NCBI RefSeq assembly: GCF_040954835.1
Contig: NC_090707.1
Location: 17,812,570 to 17,876,569, forward strand
Length of the DNA stretch: 64,000 nt
Reading direction: 5' to 3'
Source: Lepisosteus oculatus
Taxonomy: Eukaryota > Chordata > Actinopteri > Semionotiformes > Lepisosteidae
Shown here: positions 45,709 through 58,800 of the stretch, in pieces
How the letters are laid out: the number at the start of each line of letters is the position of its first letter
Position numbering within the stretch: position 1 is the first letter of the stretch
Position numbers and translations under genes: made by a program
Notes under the pieces: model-generated
The model's input: the letters and a program-made list of their open reading frames with translations, nothing else
Database searches by the model: none
What the model was told of the DNA's origin: nothing

Positions 45709-47570
45709 AAATTAGTTAAGTTAAACAATTGCCATAGTGTACTGTTTGCAATAGGCTTATCTACTGTAAGTATCTTGCCTTAAAATCTAATTGTATTTAC
45801 ATGCCCTTATTTTAATTAAATACTGAAATGCTTTAATGCATTTTATTTTAAATATAATGCTTGACTTTAAACATCAGTGTCCTTTTGTTATTGTGGAATA
45901 GATAAAAGGTAAGAAATGTTTTTTTCTCTATGAAGCACATTTTACATTATACAGTGCCAAAAGAAGAAAATGTGATCTAATTATTTGAGACAGCTTCTCC
46001 TGGAAGGAAAATAAATTAGAGATAAGTCTGTTTTAAAGAAAAAGGTGTGACCATTATAACCTTTTATAAAGTCTTTAAAAAAGCTAAAGGATAATTTTAG
46101 TTTTCTCACCATTACATCTACTTTGCCTTCGTATATACAGTCATTATAATGTGACTTTATTATATTTTCTTGTACTAAGGCCAACCAAGTTATAATTTGT
46201 TTTATTTACAATATAAAAATTTGGAAAGAAGAAAATGTGACCTAGTTGCTCCTCATTGAAGTAAACTGCCGTGCAAGATCTCAGACACTGAAAACATTTG
46301 CTTATTGAAAGGCTCGTTCAGTATCGGAATTGTATTATGTTAACATATTATGAGATGAAAAAAATATACTTCTACTTTGAATTGTATACCACTTCTCTTT
46401 GTTCAGCTTTCAAAAATCACCATTGTAATAGAGCTGTATGACTTTGTAACGACACTATAAAATGTGCTCCTGCCGAGGTGATTAACACAAGTGTCTGAAA
46501 TGATAGTGTAAAATGCAATTTTAACATCAGTGGCTTAAAAAGATGTATTGAGAGTGGTCTTCAGAACAGGCAGTTGTTCATAGATGCTGCTGGTTGTGGA
46601 TATTTTGAAGAAAAATAGTTGACGTAAGCCACCATTGTATTTTCAGGGTTATTGTACAAATAGTTATTCTAGTTTTCTCAATTTATATGCTAACTAATAC
46701 ATTAAACAGTGTGTAGCAGATTGTGTATAGCAAACTCCTCCATTGCAAAGTGAAAGCTTAACTCATCCTCTTTTCTTGCCTTTAAACTGTTACTTTTGGT
46801 ATTACTGATAATGCTGTCCTCAGCTTGCTGTCTGCTGTCTAATCTTCTGTTGTGTCCCCATAGTTCTTTTTAACTTGAAAACTGCTGTTTATCGTTCTTC
46901 TTCTTTATCTACTGTACTTGTGCTTGCTGACAGTTCCACATCCTGTTATGTTATTTACCTTCATTGATTTGTTTTCTTCCAGTGCTGTTGCAGTCTGTGA
47001 AATATTTCTATTTTGTATGTATTAGAAATATTAAAATGAGTTTTTGTCCCATTCCATTGATCTGTATAATTATTTAATGTACGAGGTGTTTTGGGGATCG
47101 ACACTAAGCTGCTGACTGAAGCCCTTGCTGAAACTTCCTTCTTTGCTTGGTCGAAGCATTCTTAAATTTTCCGTAATGACAGTTCAATACTTTCCACCTC
47201 CTGTTGTACTGCTCCTAACTACCTCGTAATTTCCTTCAATGAAGCTCTTCCCAAAGATACCAGAGGTAAGTCTCTGTTTGCTCACCCTGGAGCAAGTCAA
47301 GTATGTGTTCTGGAACACCTGCAGGTGAAGTCACTGGGTTTTCTTAAAGTTTGGCCGGCCTTAGGTGGCCGCTGAGAAGACTAATGGGCTTTTTTTAGTG
47401 CGAACTGGCTGCTCCTGTGTACCTTGAGGGTGGTATCAGCAGAATGTGTTGAGTGAACTGGGACGTTCTTTGCTGTCGGGCTTGCTACGGCCTTACCTAC
47501 AGCATGTCCATCCAGCCCCAACCCTTCGGCAGCTCCAGGTTACACCGCCACCCAGGAATCAAATGTGTGG
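45709..47570. other. Intergenic, nothing recognised
   Basis: AT-rich without recognisable genes. Confidence 0.5.
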
Positions 47571-47579
47571 CTTGAGTTC

Positions 47580-47790
47580 AACGTGTAAGTAAAGGTGAAT
47601 TCCACATCGAAATGTAGAAAGAAGAAACTACATTTTGGCTATTGAGCCTTCTTCAGGTGTGAAAATGCTCAACAGCTGAAATGTTGCATTTCTACTTAAT
47701 ACTTTTTGGAATGGTGGAATTAACCATGACCTTATTCCTTTGCAGCCTATACACTCAGATGCAGCCCCCACCCACTCAAAACTAGATAAT
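47580..47790 (-). mobile_element. Penelope-like terminal fragment
   Basis: On the minus strand CTGAAGA (47656-47650) is followed by a GGCT/AGCC stem and AAAATG, matching the end of the element at 22196. Flanking text is partly mirrored (aattccac and aaatg blocks on both sides), suggesting joined terminal repeats. No coding part remains. Confidence 0.6.
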
Positions 47791-48204
47791 GGCTTTATTA
47801 TCAACAGGCACAAGGCAGGATACACACTGAACAGGACACCAGTTCATTGCAGTGGCTAAACTGTATAGTGACACTATCATTGTCTTGCCTTCTATTAAAA
47901 TGATAGCTTTTCAGGTCCACTATGGCTGTGGTATCATGTGTAGCACCTCTTGCCATCATCTGTGTCTAGCTTCCAGAATGCAACCCTTCTGGATCCTTCA
48001 GGAAGTCCAGATGTAGCTGCCTGGTCAATAACACTGAACAAGACACAGCTTTTAGCTGGATAAGCATGCCATTTTAGCAGGTGTTGATTGTTGTACTACA
48101 TATTCTTCCAGTAATCATGCTTCCCACCAGGAGGCCAAGTGACCTGAAAGCTTTAAAATTGAAAACTAAACAACACTAACTTGCAATGAATTATAAGAGA
48201 TAAG

Positions 48205-48395
48205 ACGAGATCACTTTATTAGCCATATACAATTTCTTGCATACCCCAGCTTGCTCTCCATGAGACACACAGATAGGGAGAGAAGCTTGGGGTCAGAGTG
48301 CAGGGTCAGTCATTTATCAAGTGCCCCTGCAGTAGCTGGGGTTAAGGGCCATGCTCAGGGGCCCATTGGAGTAGGATTCCTCTGCCGGCTGCTAA
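48205..48395 (-). repeat. tRNA-derived SINE, head missing
   Basis: Matches 26935-27125 from the aataaagtgatc tail to 'ggattcctctgccggc', then stops before the tRNA-like head. Confidence 0.8.
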
Positions 48396-48979
48396 ATTTC
48401 AAGAATGACAAGAATGCTCTTCTACAGAAAAACTGGAAAATAACCTAAACCTTCACAAAACGGAAAGAATTATGTACAGAAAAGGATAATGAAAAAATTA
48501 TCTGCAATATACTCGATATTCTAAACATTTGTGTTCGTGATGTCTGTTTTTTGAAAGAGATCTGCTTACTAATTTGGGCAATGTGTAAAAAAATCATAAA
48601 GAGTTTATGAAAATGCAGAAATATTTAGATATAGCAGATCATTTAGCTCTGATGTAAAACGGTTAAGTAACTTGTAGGACTGTAGTTGAGTGAGTGACCT
48701 GTTATAAATATAAAAGTGAATCGTGTTGTCTGAATGGGCTCAAGGCACAGAATAAGCACACAGACGCCACCTTCCCTCAGACTTGGGATGTTTAAGATCT
48801 TATTTCAATCCATTATCTAATGTTACGTGTTCTTGCATCTTACAATCGTGTTATCTTTCACGTTGTACAATGTTACGAAATAAGTGTTGAGTATGAGAAA
48901 AGCAGCTGAGCATTAGGAAGACTCACTGTCGGCTGTGTTTTTTAAACGGGTGTCCGTTTTTGTTTGCGATGTTTTTTTT

Positions 48980-49790
48980 TAAAACGCCAGTATGATCTTT
49001 TTTTTTTGTGTGGGCAAGCATGACACAAGTTGTCCACACTGGCATGCAAAGGGCACCTCACGTATGTTCTACTGCCGTAGGTCGAACTCTAGCATGTCTG
49101 CACACATGAACTCAGTGAACTGGATCCAGTTCATCTTTTCTCTCCAGCCCTCGCCCTACCATCCGTTCCAGTGCTCCACTCCGCTCATTAGCAGATGCGG
49201 AGTCCCTTACTGCAGGGAGGAGCGCTGTCAGGCACCCGGCTAACTGCATCCAAGAAACGGGCAAACACAGCACTTTCATTGCTTTTCCTTTTAGGTATCA
49301 GTGAAGCAACGCCAACAATAAACACGAAAATGATTTTAAAAGAGAACGGTGTCGGGAAGAACTGCTCTTAACGTTAGAATCCGCCGAAATCTTCTTACAC
49401 TAGCCGAAGCTCCAGTCATCAGTTTCCTACACCTAAAAGACATGCCAGAGACGGTACATTTCTGGTAAGATTTTTTCCATCTTTATCTTTCTTTTTTAAT
49501 GGGCAGAGGATTTCATTAGGTCTCTGGAAGCATGCATTTGCATGAATTGTGTAACCCTAATGGCAATGCCGGCTGTCACGATGTCTCTGAGCAGTAACCC
49601 AGGTGAATGGAAGCGTTCCGCGACTTGCGGGTCGTTTTCTGTGATGTTCTTGGTGCCACGATTGGGAAGAGCTGTTAAAAGACTAGCAGGTGACGGTGAC
49701 ATTAGGTCATATGGGGGATGGGGACAGTTCCTGCAAACCAGTACTCATTCTAAAGAACACAATACAGGTAGTATCAGGATGGAAAGGTAA
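48980..49790 (+). promoter_or_regulatory. CpG-richer segment with good donors; possible 5' exon of next gene
   Basis: GC and CpG content rise here compared with the flanks. Donor-like TCTG|GTAAGA (near 49463) and GAAAG|GTAAGC (near 49785) occur. By synteny the next gene would be OSBPL6, whose first exons are non-coding in mammals, but no coding homology was found. Speculative. Confidence 0.25.
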
Positions 49791-52700
49791 GCACGGTGAA
49801 ATGTTAGTGCTGCTTCCGTAGTACCCCGTTAACAAAATGACAGTGTATGAGATTTTGAACTGTGCAAATTTTAAGCTATCCGAGATAAAGGTAAGTGATC
49901 CATGGCGTTTCATACATGCGGTGCTATGTATAGATTTAGTTACATGTGTAAGTGCATAAATATTGTTGAGCTTACATATATGGAGACATACAGTACATAA
50001 GGAATAATTTTAATATCTCTGTGTTGAAAAACACTTTCTAGCAGTACTGTGCTCTTTAACTGTACCTAAGATAAATTATTTCCTGTATAGCCCACCAGAT
50101 GAGCCATCGCTTCTTAGCTGGTGTCTTAAATGAACCGTTACCGTGCTCAACTCTTTACTATTGATAAGAATTTTGAGCTGCATCTCGTAAAACAGATCGC
50201 ATCCCCCCACGCGAGGAGATTGAACCTGAAAAGGGTCTGAAGACTGTTCAGTTTTAAACTGAAACGCGAAGGATAAGTAATTTAAAAACAAGTAGTTGGC
50301 TAAACACAGCTATGCCAGCAGTTATCTTTCCAGAGGAAGGACAGACGGGCCTGGTTTAACAGAGCAAAAAATGCTATTTTTAATAAACCAAGGTCAAACA
50401 GAAAACTTCAGTTACACGTCTTAGAAATCCAAGTGGAGCACGAAGAGAGTGAGACGGAATAATTTAAAATTGGCTCCTAGTAATGACGATAATTGCCCAC
50501 CTTTTTTTTTTTGTCATTAAAACTGCTGGGCTGTTGCATGTGCCAGCCAGCAGTCAAGGTAATTGTGTCAAAATGCACCGAAGTGCTGCAGTAGGAGAGG
50601 GGTGTCCTCGCAGTACGATTGTGGTCGGAACAGTTTTGGAACATCTGCCTAGTATAACATTGTAATGTGAGCCGTACAAAAAGAGAATCAGACAAAAATA
50701 AACTGAATATTGTAATTTGCTTTTCCCACGGGGGATAAGTTAAACGTTAGGATATAGATTGAATTGATTTTGCTCAGTAACACCAAATCCCTACGCCTTT
50801 CTCGTCCTTTCAAATATAAAGCAATTTTAGTTTTCTATAATTGTTTATGCCTTTGCAGTTTCTTAAAATCTACTATAGCTCATCACTGTGATGGATGATT
50901 TGGTTTAATTGAACAAAAGTCAAGCTTGATACTGGGGCAGCTTCTCTTTTTTTTTCTTGTCCAGCTGTTGACACTTCAGTCCTGACGCCTGGTCCTCCAG
51001 TTATTTTTTAATTCGTCTCATTGAAGAAACCTTGTTAACATTTATAGAAATGTTGCTGAATAAGCATTGCAGTTTGTTTTTGCCTTAGACGTTGAATGTG
51101 GATTGAATGTCCTAAATTGGTTTTAATTGTGACCTAAATTGAATTTAAACCAGTGCAGCCCAGACTGTAGTGTTTGTCAATACCTCTATTGAAGCATCTA
51201 CTTCACCCCCACGTTTCTGTACACAGGAAACTTTTCCAATTATTTACTTGTGCTTGTGTAACAAACTAATAACAGTCATAAAAAACAACAATATACAGTT
51301 AACATTATGACTGTACTCAGTTTGTCAATTTTCTATCTAGCAGGATTTCTGTGAATACACTGTTTACCATCTATTTGGCTTACATTTTCTGAAAAGGTAC
51401 AAGTACTTTCTTCACAGTTGAAAAAGTGACAGTCTTTACATTGAACCTTCCATGTTGAGACCATGGTCTTAAAAAAAAAAGCATGTGGCTTTCTGAAATA
51501 GGATTCTGGATGGAACATAAAATTAACAATGGAGTCTCACCACAGTGTTGAATACTTCATTATCTTCCAACTTTTCACCAGCTCTTCTTTTTTATGATGC
51601 TACGTATCACACAATGCAGGCAATTTTCATATATCCTACATACAGTACTACAAGCCTAGAACTTTAAAAGGTCTACTAAGGTAAAGTTCTTGTAACTAGA
51701 TTATTGCTAATCAGGGTTCATGATTTCCTATAGGCAGTGCGGATTATGCTAAGAACTAATAAATTAGGTACAGTAGGAAGCAAAAGACATTCAGGAACAT
51801 TTAGTCTTTCTGCGTAAGCATAGCATAGCGTACTATTTTTTAAAAAAATTCCTCGAAAGCATAAGTCTTCCATCTTTTAAAGTTAATGTTGGAGTAGGAG
51901 TCAGTAATTGCTATTGAGCTGTTTTGTTTTTGGCCCTTTGAAAGGTAAATGTATTTTTTTTTATTAAATACAGTGAGGGCTTACTGTTTGGGTGAACAGT
52001 ACTGGGCAGTTGGATGTTCAGTAGTACCATTACTCATAATGGGTACACAGTTAGGGCAGAGAATGTGGATTTGATTACATGATGGTTAGTCTAGAGCCTG
52101 TGGATGACCTCATGTTATCATAAATGTTATGTTAAAGCTCGATGATTTGTGTCCATTACTGTTGAATGACTTTTTCTTAGAATGGTTTATGCTTAAAAAT
52201 AAAACAGAACACTAGGAGTTTCATGGGAATTGGATCATGAAATATCAGAAAGTATTGTGAAGTATTACATGATAAGCTGTGGTCTACTACTAATAAAAAT
52301 GGCCCACTAATAAGAACTGAGGTAAACAAGTAAAAAAAACGAAGAAATACATTTTTCCTGTATGGGTTAAAGATTTGATTAATAAGTTCATTTCATTATG
52401 GTATTGCATGCCAGTTGTGAAGATTTGAAATACATTTCCTTTACTATTAAATAACTTTCCCAAAACATAAAAAATATATTACCTGCATCTGTCAGGTGAT
52501 CAATTTTAAACATGGAATTATCTTTTTTGTTTCTGTAGGAAACAAAAGTGGAAGTCTTATTGCACTTGTAACGTGATCCCAAGGCTGGAAGCTGGCTATT
52601 ACTTTTAATTATGCAATAGAAGGTTGATCAGCATGAATGAGGAAGGCAGGTCTTTGGTATAATATGAAATGTGATAGAGACTTAATAGACTTTCACAATA

Positions 52701-55700
52701 GGAATACAATGTTTTTGAACAAAAAGCTTGTGTGTTGCATATCTCAGGAGAAAATTTATATTTAGTCTTGTTTATTGCCATTTTTGTATTTCCTTGGAGG
52801 TTCTGCTGAATCTGAACAAAAACGTAGCCTAGTGGATGTGCATTAAGCCGTGGCACAAAGCTGGCTGATACCTCAGCCTTATCTTGTGCAGTAATGAAGT
52901 TTTTCCTAGGCAGCTGCTAACGTACAGACAGAATTTAAAGGGGAACTGCAGTACCAATTTCTCAGACTGGTTATTAAATCTAACTAAAATGAACTAATTG
53001 AGGGTATCATAAAATTTGACAAATTTTGAATTAAGCCAAAAATTGTGAACTTTGCGAAAGTACTGTAAGTCGCCATGTTGTCGCAAACGCCAGCAAGATT
53101 GCAAATTGCGACGTAAAGTGTGCCTTCCTGCTCGCTAGTCACCGTAATGACTAATGAAATGTGCTGTACGCGAATAAGTACAGATTGTGCTGCAGACATG
53201 TCACCGCAGAAATGTTCCAACGTGATCTGCATGCAGAGTTAACAAGCGAGTTCCATTTATCAGCAAAACCGTCTCAAAGTTGAGAGCAATATTTCTATTG
53301 GATTAAAAGAGACGTATTCACAAGCCTGCAATGCCAACAATGTTATAATATGTCACTGAAAGTTTTGTTGCCTCATTCTGGATCGCAGAACATGGCGCTG
53401 CGCGTACCTGGAAATCTATTTTGTGATGTAAATTTGAGGTTTTGAGGTTACTGTGTACTTTTTACTTTCATTGGGGTTTGAAATGCACTCATCAATGCCA
53501 ATTCTTTCTAACTCCAAAATATAAAAATAGCATGGCAGTTGCCTTTTAACCAGACACTTTTTACAGACGTCAGTAGAAAGAATAAACTGATGTGAATGCC
53601 TATACAAGGCCCATCCTTTCTTGGCTATCACATTAAGCTTCTTTGCAATCTATAGGTTCTCAAGGTATTTGGATGGAGCAGCTACAGTATGAGCAAGCAT
53701 CACAAGTATAATCTGGGGATTCTTTTTTTTGTTTGGGTCCGAGGAAGAACACTTAGTGGATAGTTAGACATGTTCCATGACAACATTCATACAGAAATAC
53801 AGTGGTCCTGGTATCCTTTACAAACAAATTAATTTTCTCATAAAAGTAATGCCTGATTAAGTATTTCGGCTACTAACTGTGGGTTGTACCATTTCTCTTC
53901 AGTAGGTATGTAGTCATTTGATGCTTTATTTAAAATACCTACCATTAAAAAACAAATACTGGATTACTGTACAAATGGCAGTAGATGACGTTTTACAAGT
54001 GCCTGCTAGTACTTTGTCCGGAAAACTGAACCACTTAAGTAATGAGGTTTAGATTAAAAACTCAAGATGTTTCTTTAATAAAGGTTTGATAATAATTTCC
54101 AATTATTCCAATAATATACAATTATTTTGTAAAGAAAGAAGTAACTGCTAAATCCGACATCGCATTTCCAGATCTAATTTAGATCACTCCATATTTAAAA
54201 ATAATGCAGACATTTATTTGACCAGTAAACATTATATTCCCAAATGGGTTTACACATGACTCACTGCTCCTAGTGTTCAGCTTTACCTCCCCTGAGGGAG
54301 ACGGTTTTATGCTAATGGAGAAACATTTTGATGAAGGGTTGTGTTCTGTAGCAAATTAAACTGAATTCGAAAGAAGATCCCATTTTAAGAGGTCTCTGAA
54401 TGTTTTTTTAATTTTTTAAGCAGACCCAATTTTATGTTGAAACCTGTTTCAATCAGTAAAGCACTGCAGCAGGAAGTTTAGTTAAAGTTTACCACCACTT
54501 TTACCAAGCTGAAAAAGACAAATGTTAATATCTGCAGTTTTTTGGGTGGGTTTTAAAGGATGCATTAATGTTTACATGCAAACCTTTAAAATTCCATTAT
54601 ATATTATTAATGTAACTTGTTTTATTGCTCAGTTAGAATTTTTTATATGATCTGTGTTGAAATTTTGAATGGAAAAAAAGGCTGGAACATGGAAGATGAC
54701 ATGTTCAGACACTGCTTCAGATGAGCAGGGATTGGTCAAATTTTAATCTGAAATATGTTTGCTGTTTTTTTTTTACTTCTGTATTTTTTGATACTGTTGT
54801 AGGAATTTGTATAAATAAGTGGATCCACTCCTACTTCACAATAAAAATTCCAGTCTTTTGGATGAAAAACACCATATAAATGCAATTGTATAGTTTATCA
54901 CTGGCCCCACACTACTAAACTACTGATTGATTGTTAATAATTAAAATAAATGATTGTGATCCTTTAAGAATATATTTAAGGGGCTGAGATGTTAAAGGAA
55001 TTTAAGAGGGTCATATAATCATGGCCAGATTCACTGCATGATTGTGTTTATTATTATGTTGTATAATAATAAACACATCAGAATAATAAACTGTGAAGTA
55101 TCTGGTTATTCAGAAAACTGGTAAAGAAGAAAGCTTTCAGTAATTTTCTATATATTTCTAGAAACAGTAATAAAAATCTAGGCATAAAATAAACAAAAAG
55201 TGTCTAATCGCAATATGGTAGTGGTATCGCAGCAGTTCACGGAAATTAAATTAAACTGTAATTAACAATCACATAATCATCAAATGTCTGTACAAATCAT
55301 TTGGTAAGACACAAAGTCTATAAATTGTATGCATCCACAATTGTTTTCGCAGGGGATTTGTAAGAAGGTGACAATTAGGACTAGTATTAATATGGTGGAA
55401 TTCATACCTGAGGTATTGGTATTGACATGTTTTCACGTAATTATTATTGTTTTTATGAAATGTAATCATTATTACATCGTTACATTTTCTTTCACTTGTG
55501 AATCCTAGAAGTGTGTGGGCATTTTTTAAAAGTGTAATATAACAGAGATATATGTGTATATGAAAAAGGTAAATCACTCTTTTTCATGGTTTTAATGTTA
55601 ATAGTTTACCATAAATATAGATTTTTAAGAGAATACTGCAGATAACTGCAGTTAAAGTGTTCATAAGCTGACATTTAAGTAATTCTTTAGATTCATAAAA

Positions 55701-55740
55701 CACCCTTAAAGGACATTAACTTGGCTTCCAGAATAGTTGA
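49791..55740. other. Intergenic, no gene recognised
   Basis: Mostly AT-rich. A moderately CpG-rich patch at 53050-53420 differs from its surroundings but shows no recognisable gene or repeat family. Confidence 0.5.
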
Positions 55741-55744
55741 AAAG

Positions 55745-55885
55745 ATGTAATACATTTAATACAGGTGGGTGGCTGCGTCTGCATGCATAGGCTGCAAAGG
55801 GACAAGTAATAGGTTTATTCCATGCTGAAAAGAGAAGAAAGAAAACAACGTTTTGGCCATGGGGCCTTCTTCAGGTGAAGATATC
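55745..55885 (-). mobile_element. Penelope-like terminal fragment with hammerhead-like core
   Basis: The minus strand reads CTGAAGA (55874-55868), a perfect GGCC/GGCC stem with loop CCAT, then AAAACGTTGTT, followed by 'ttctttcttctcttttcagc' and 'ggaataaacctattacttgt'-like text. Same family as 22196-22229 and 47650. Confidence 0.65.
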
Positions 55886-55899
55886 ATTCGGTAAGACAG

Positions 55900-58800
55900 C
55901 AGAAATGTACAGCGTAACACAATCTTGTAAAATATAGTACACTCTGTTGTCTTTTAACTTTTGACTGCTGTCTACAATACAACCTCAATGCAAACATGTA
56001 GCAACTCACAATGCAACAATGACAAGTAATGGCTCACTTTAAAGTAGACTCGTTCAATATTGTGTTCTTTATGTTCTTGCTAAATATTAATGGTTTTCAC
56101 CGTTTAAAATGCTACAAGAATATTTCCTAATAATCCATGCTTGAAACAAAAGATCAGGAGCTAATAAATAAATAGTAGTTATTGAATGTTTTTTTTGTTA
56201 TATAAGTACTCTAAATGTCAAGGTTTTATTTGTGCTATAATCTGCATATATTATTATGATGCAAAGCTTTAATGTTTTGTCCCTTTCATGTTGAAGTCCA
56301 TGATTCACTGTGACTGGAGTTTGAATGGCAGTGCAGAAAAGGAAAGCTTGAGTGTTTTTCCACAGGGTTTTAATGAGCTCGGCTGAAAATATGCCGAGTC
56401 ATGGAGTAACACCCAGAAGGAAACCTGACTGTAAACATACAGTATAAGCATAACATAAGCTCTCCATAAACCAGGCTGTTTGAGGTTAATTTATTGAACT
56501 CTATTTCTAGAAAATTTCTTCTTGCAAGTACTTGACCCAGCCCTTAACGCCATATTTTCAAAAGTAAGCCTACTTATATCCTATTTATGTCACTCTTTAT
56601 TTACAAAATCTTTAATTTGATATAAATTTTAAGGTGCCTAGTTTTGAGAGATCAAATTACAGATAATTTCTTATCCACATACACAAAGTATGAATGAAAG
56701 TATGAATCTCATGAAGTTTGCTGATGACACAGCACTGGTCACTTATTAAAGGACCCAGCAAACCATCACGATCCCATTCTAAATGATTTTACTAATGTGA
56801 TGAGTCCTCTTTGGTGTAAAATGTTTTATATACAACGGAAACGATGCAACATCCCTCCAGCCTACTGTTATTAAAATCAAGACAACCTAAATATCCTTTA
56901 AAACAGAAGGGTAGTGGAAGGAAACAGTGCGTAATTTAGGTTGAATGGTTAGAAAATCCTGAAGTACTAAACGTATTAGTTTGGGATGTTTTTTCATATA
57001 AGGTTGTGGCGTCTAGAAAAGCTACCCAGTCCTGTTTTTGAAGCTGGTGTCTGGGTTTTGTTTTCAACATATGGCTGAATGAAATGCTCATATCATTATA
57101 TAAATTCAATACTAATTACCATTTGGGCTAGAGGGGCCAAATAGCCTCCTGTCATTTGTAACCTTTCTAATATTCTTATCTTTAAAGAATCAGGCCATGG
57201 TAATTTATTATTGTTATTCCAATATCACAAGACCCTTGATTTGTTTTCAGCAGTCAAATATTAATATCAATTATGATTTATTTAGTCATTGTACAGTTTT
57301 TTTCTCTTCTAAAAGAGTCTGTAGTGATTGGCACAGATGTTTTGAACAAATAAAGGTTAATTCCAAGCTGAAAAAAAAAATCAATCCGTTTCAGTTGTGG
57401 TAGAAGGAGGAAGAGTGCTGGGACATGAATATTGTATGTACATGTATTGTAGTTATGCACTGTTCAATTGGCTGAAGGTGCTTACAACTCTGAGGTTATG
57501 ACTATTCACAGAGAGTTACCCTGTAAGGTGTGCAATGTTTAGTTGTATAATTCTGCTCCTGGTGGTTTTCAAATCTCAGGGCATCCACAGGCAGGCTTTT
57601 CAATGTTACATATACTGTAGTAATATTTTTCAGTAGGAATAGAGCTACCTTTTACAGTCTCAGAAGCCATTGGTAAGTAACTGAGATAGACTGAGACAAA
57701 TGCTTAGCAAACCAGAGTAGCAATGTACTGTAAGATAACAATAAAATAAAATATGAGTGCCAGTACTGAGGCATTTATGTGCAAGAGGAATTGTAAATTT
57801 ATCACATTGCTCACAGAAACATTCAAGCTCTATTTCAGTATGACCAACGGCATCAGATTCAATGGGATAATATGCTTTTCTTTGACAAATCAAGCTTTAA
57901 ATGCCTCTGAGCATCTCTTGGACATAGTTAAGCATGAGGTTTGTGCTCTTCAATGGCAACCCTAGACCCAGGCAGAGTATGAGTGAGAATTCATTGTTGA
58001 GGTTAGTCAGGTTTGCAATCACCCAGGGTTGTTATAACATTTTTTGCCTGATTTAGACTAGAGTTGCTCAAACAGCAACTGTGGCATTTGCTGTGTGTGT
58101 AAAATCATTTGGTAATGATTGGTGTATAGGTCGCTTCACTTCACACTATTATGAATTGCATCCATACATCATATAGTCTGTATGATATGAATGGTTTCCT
58201 TTTACAGAGATATATTTAAACTGGTTAAAGTGGAAAATGAAAGCTTTTGAAGAGGAGTTATTGAAAACAAACACAGTGAAATGTTTTTCATTTGTAGACC
58301 AAGTAAATCCATTTTTAACAAGACAGAGAAACACCAAAACATCCCAACATTCCCTCTAGATAAACCATATTACTTGTAGAATCCCTTTATACGGTTTCTA
58401 TTAAATTTGAAAGCTCCATAAAATGTAGTTGGCTTTCAAAGTTATGTTAAGTTTGTCAATTCAATAAAAAAAAATTGTAAGTATTTTCCCCAAAGGGGTA
58501 TGTCATATTAAATCTTATAATTTGTTCATTTTTATTATTTTTTATATAAAAGGATTTTCTACACAGGGGTACAGTATTTAAATATTAAAAAAAAATATAT
58601 GTATTTCTTCACTCATAAGGAAGCTTAGAATTTATATTATAACAAATTTAAATAATTTTGATACAGCATGTATCGTCATCATTTATTTCTTACAACAATT
58701 TTGTTTCCTACAGTCATTATAACTAAGCACTTTTATGTCAAATTAAGTAAGGCTGTACTTCTGAGATATCTGGTTCTATGATTTAAGGTTTATATGCTAT

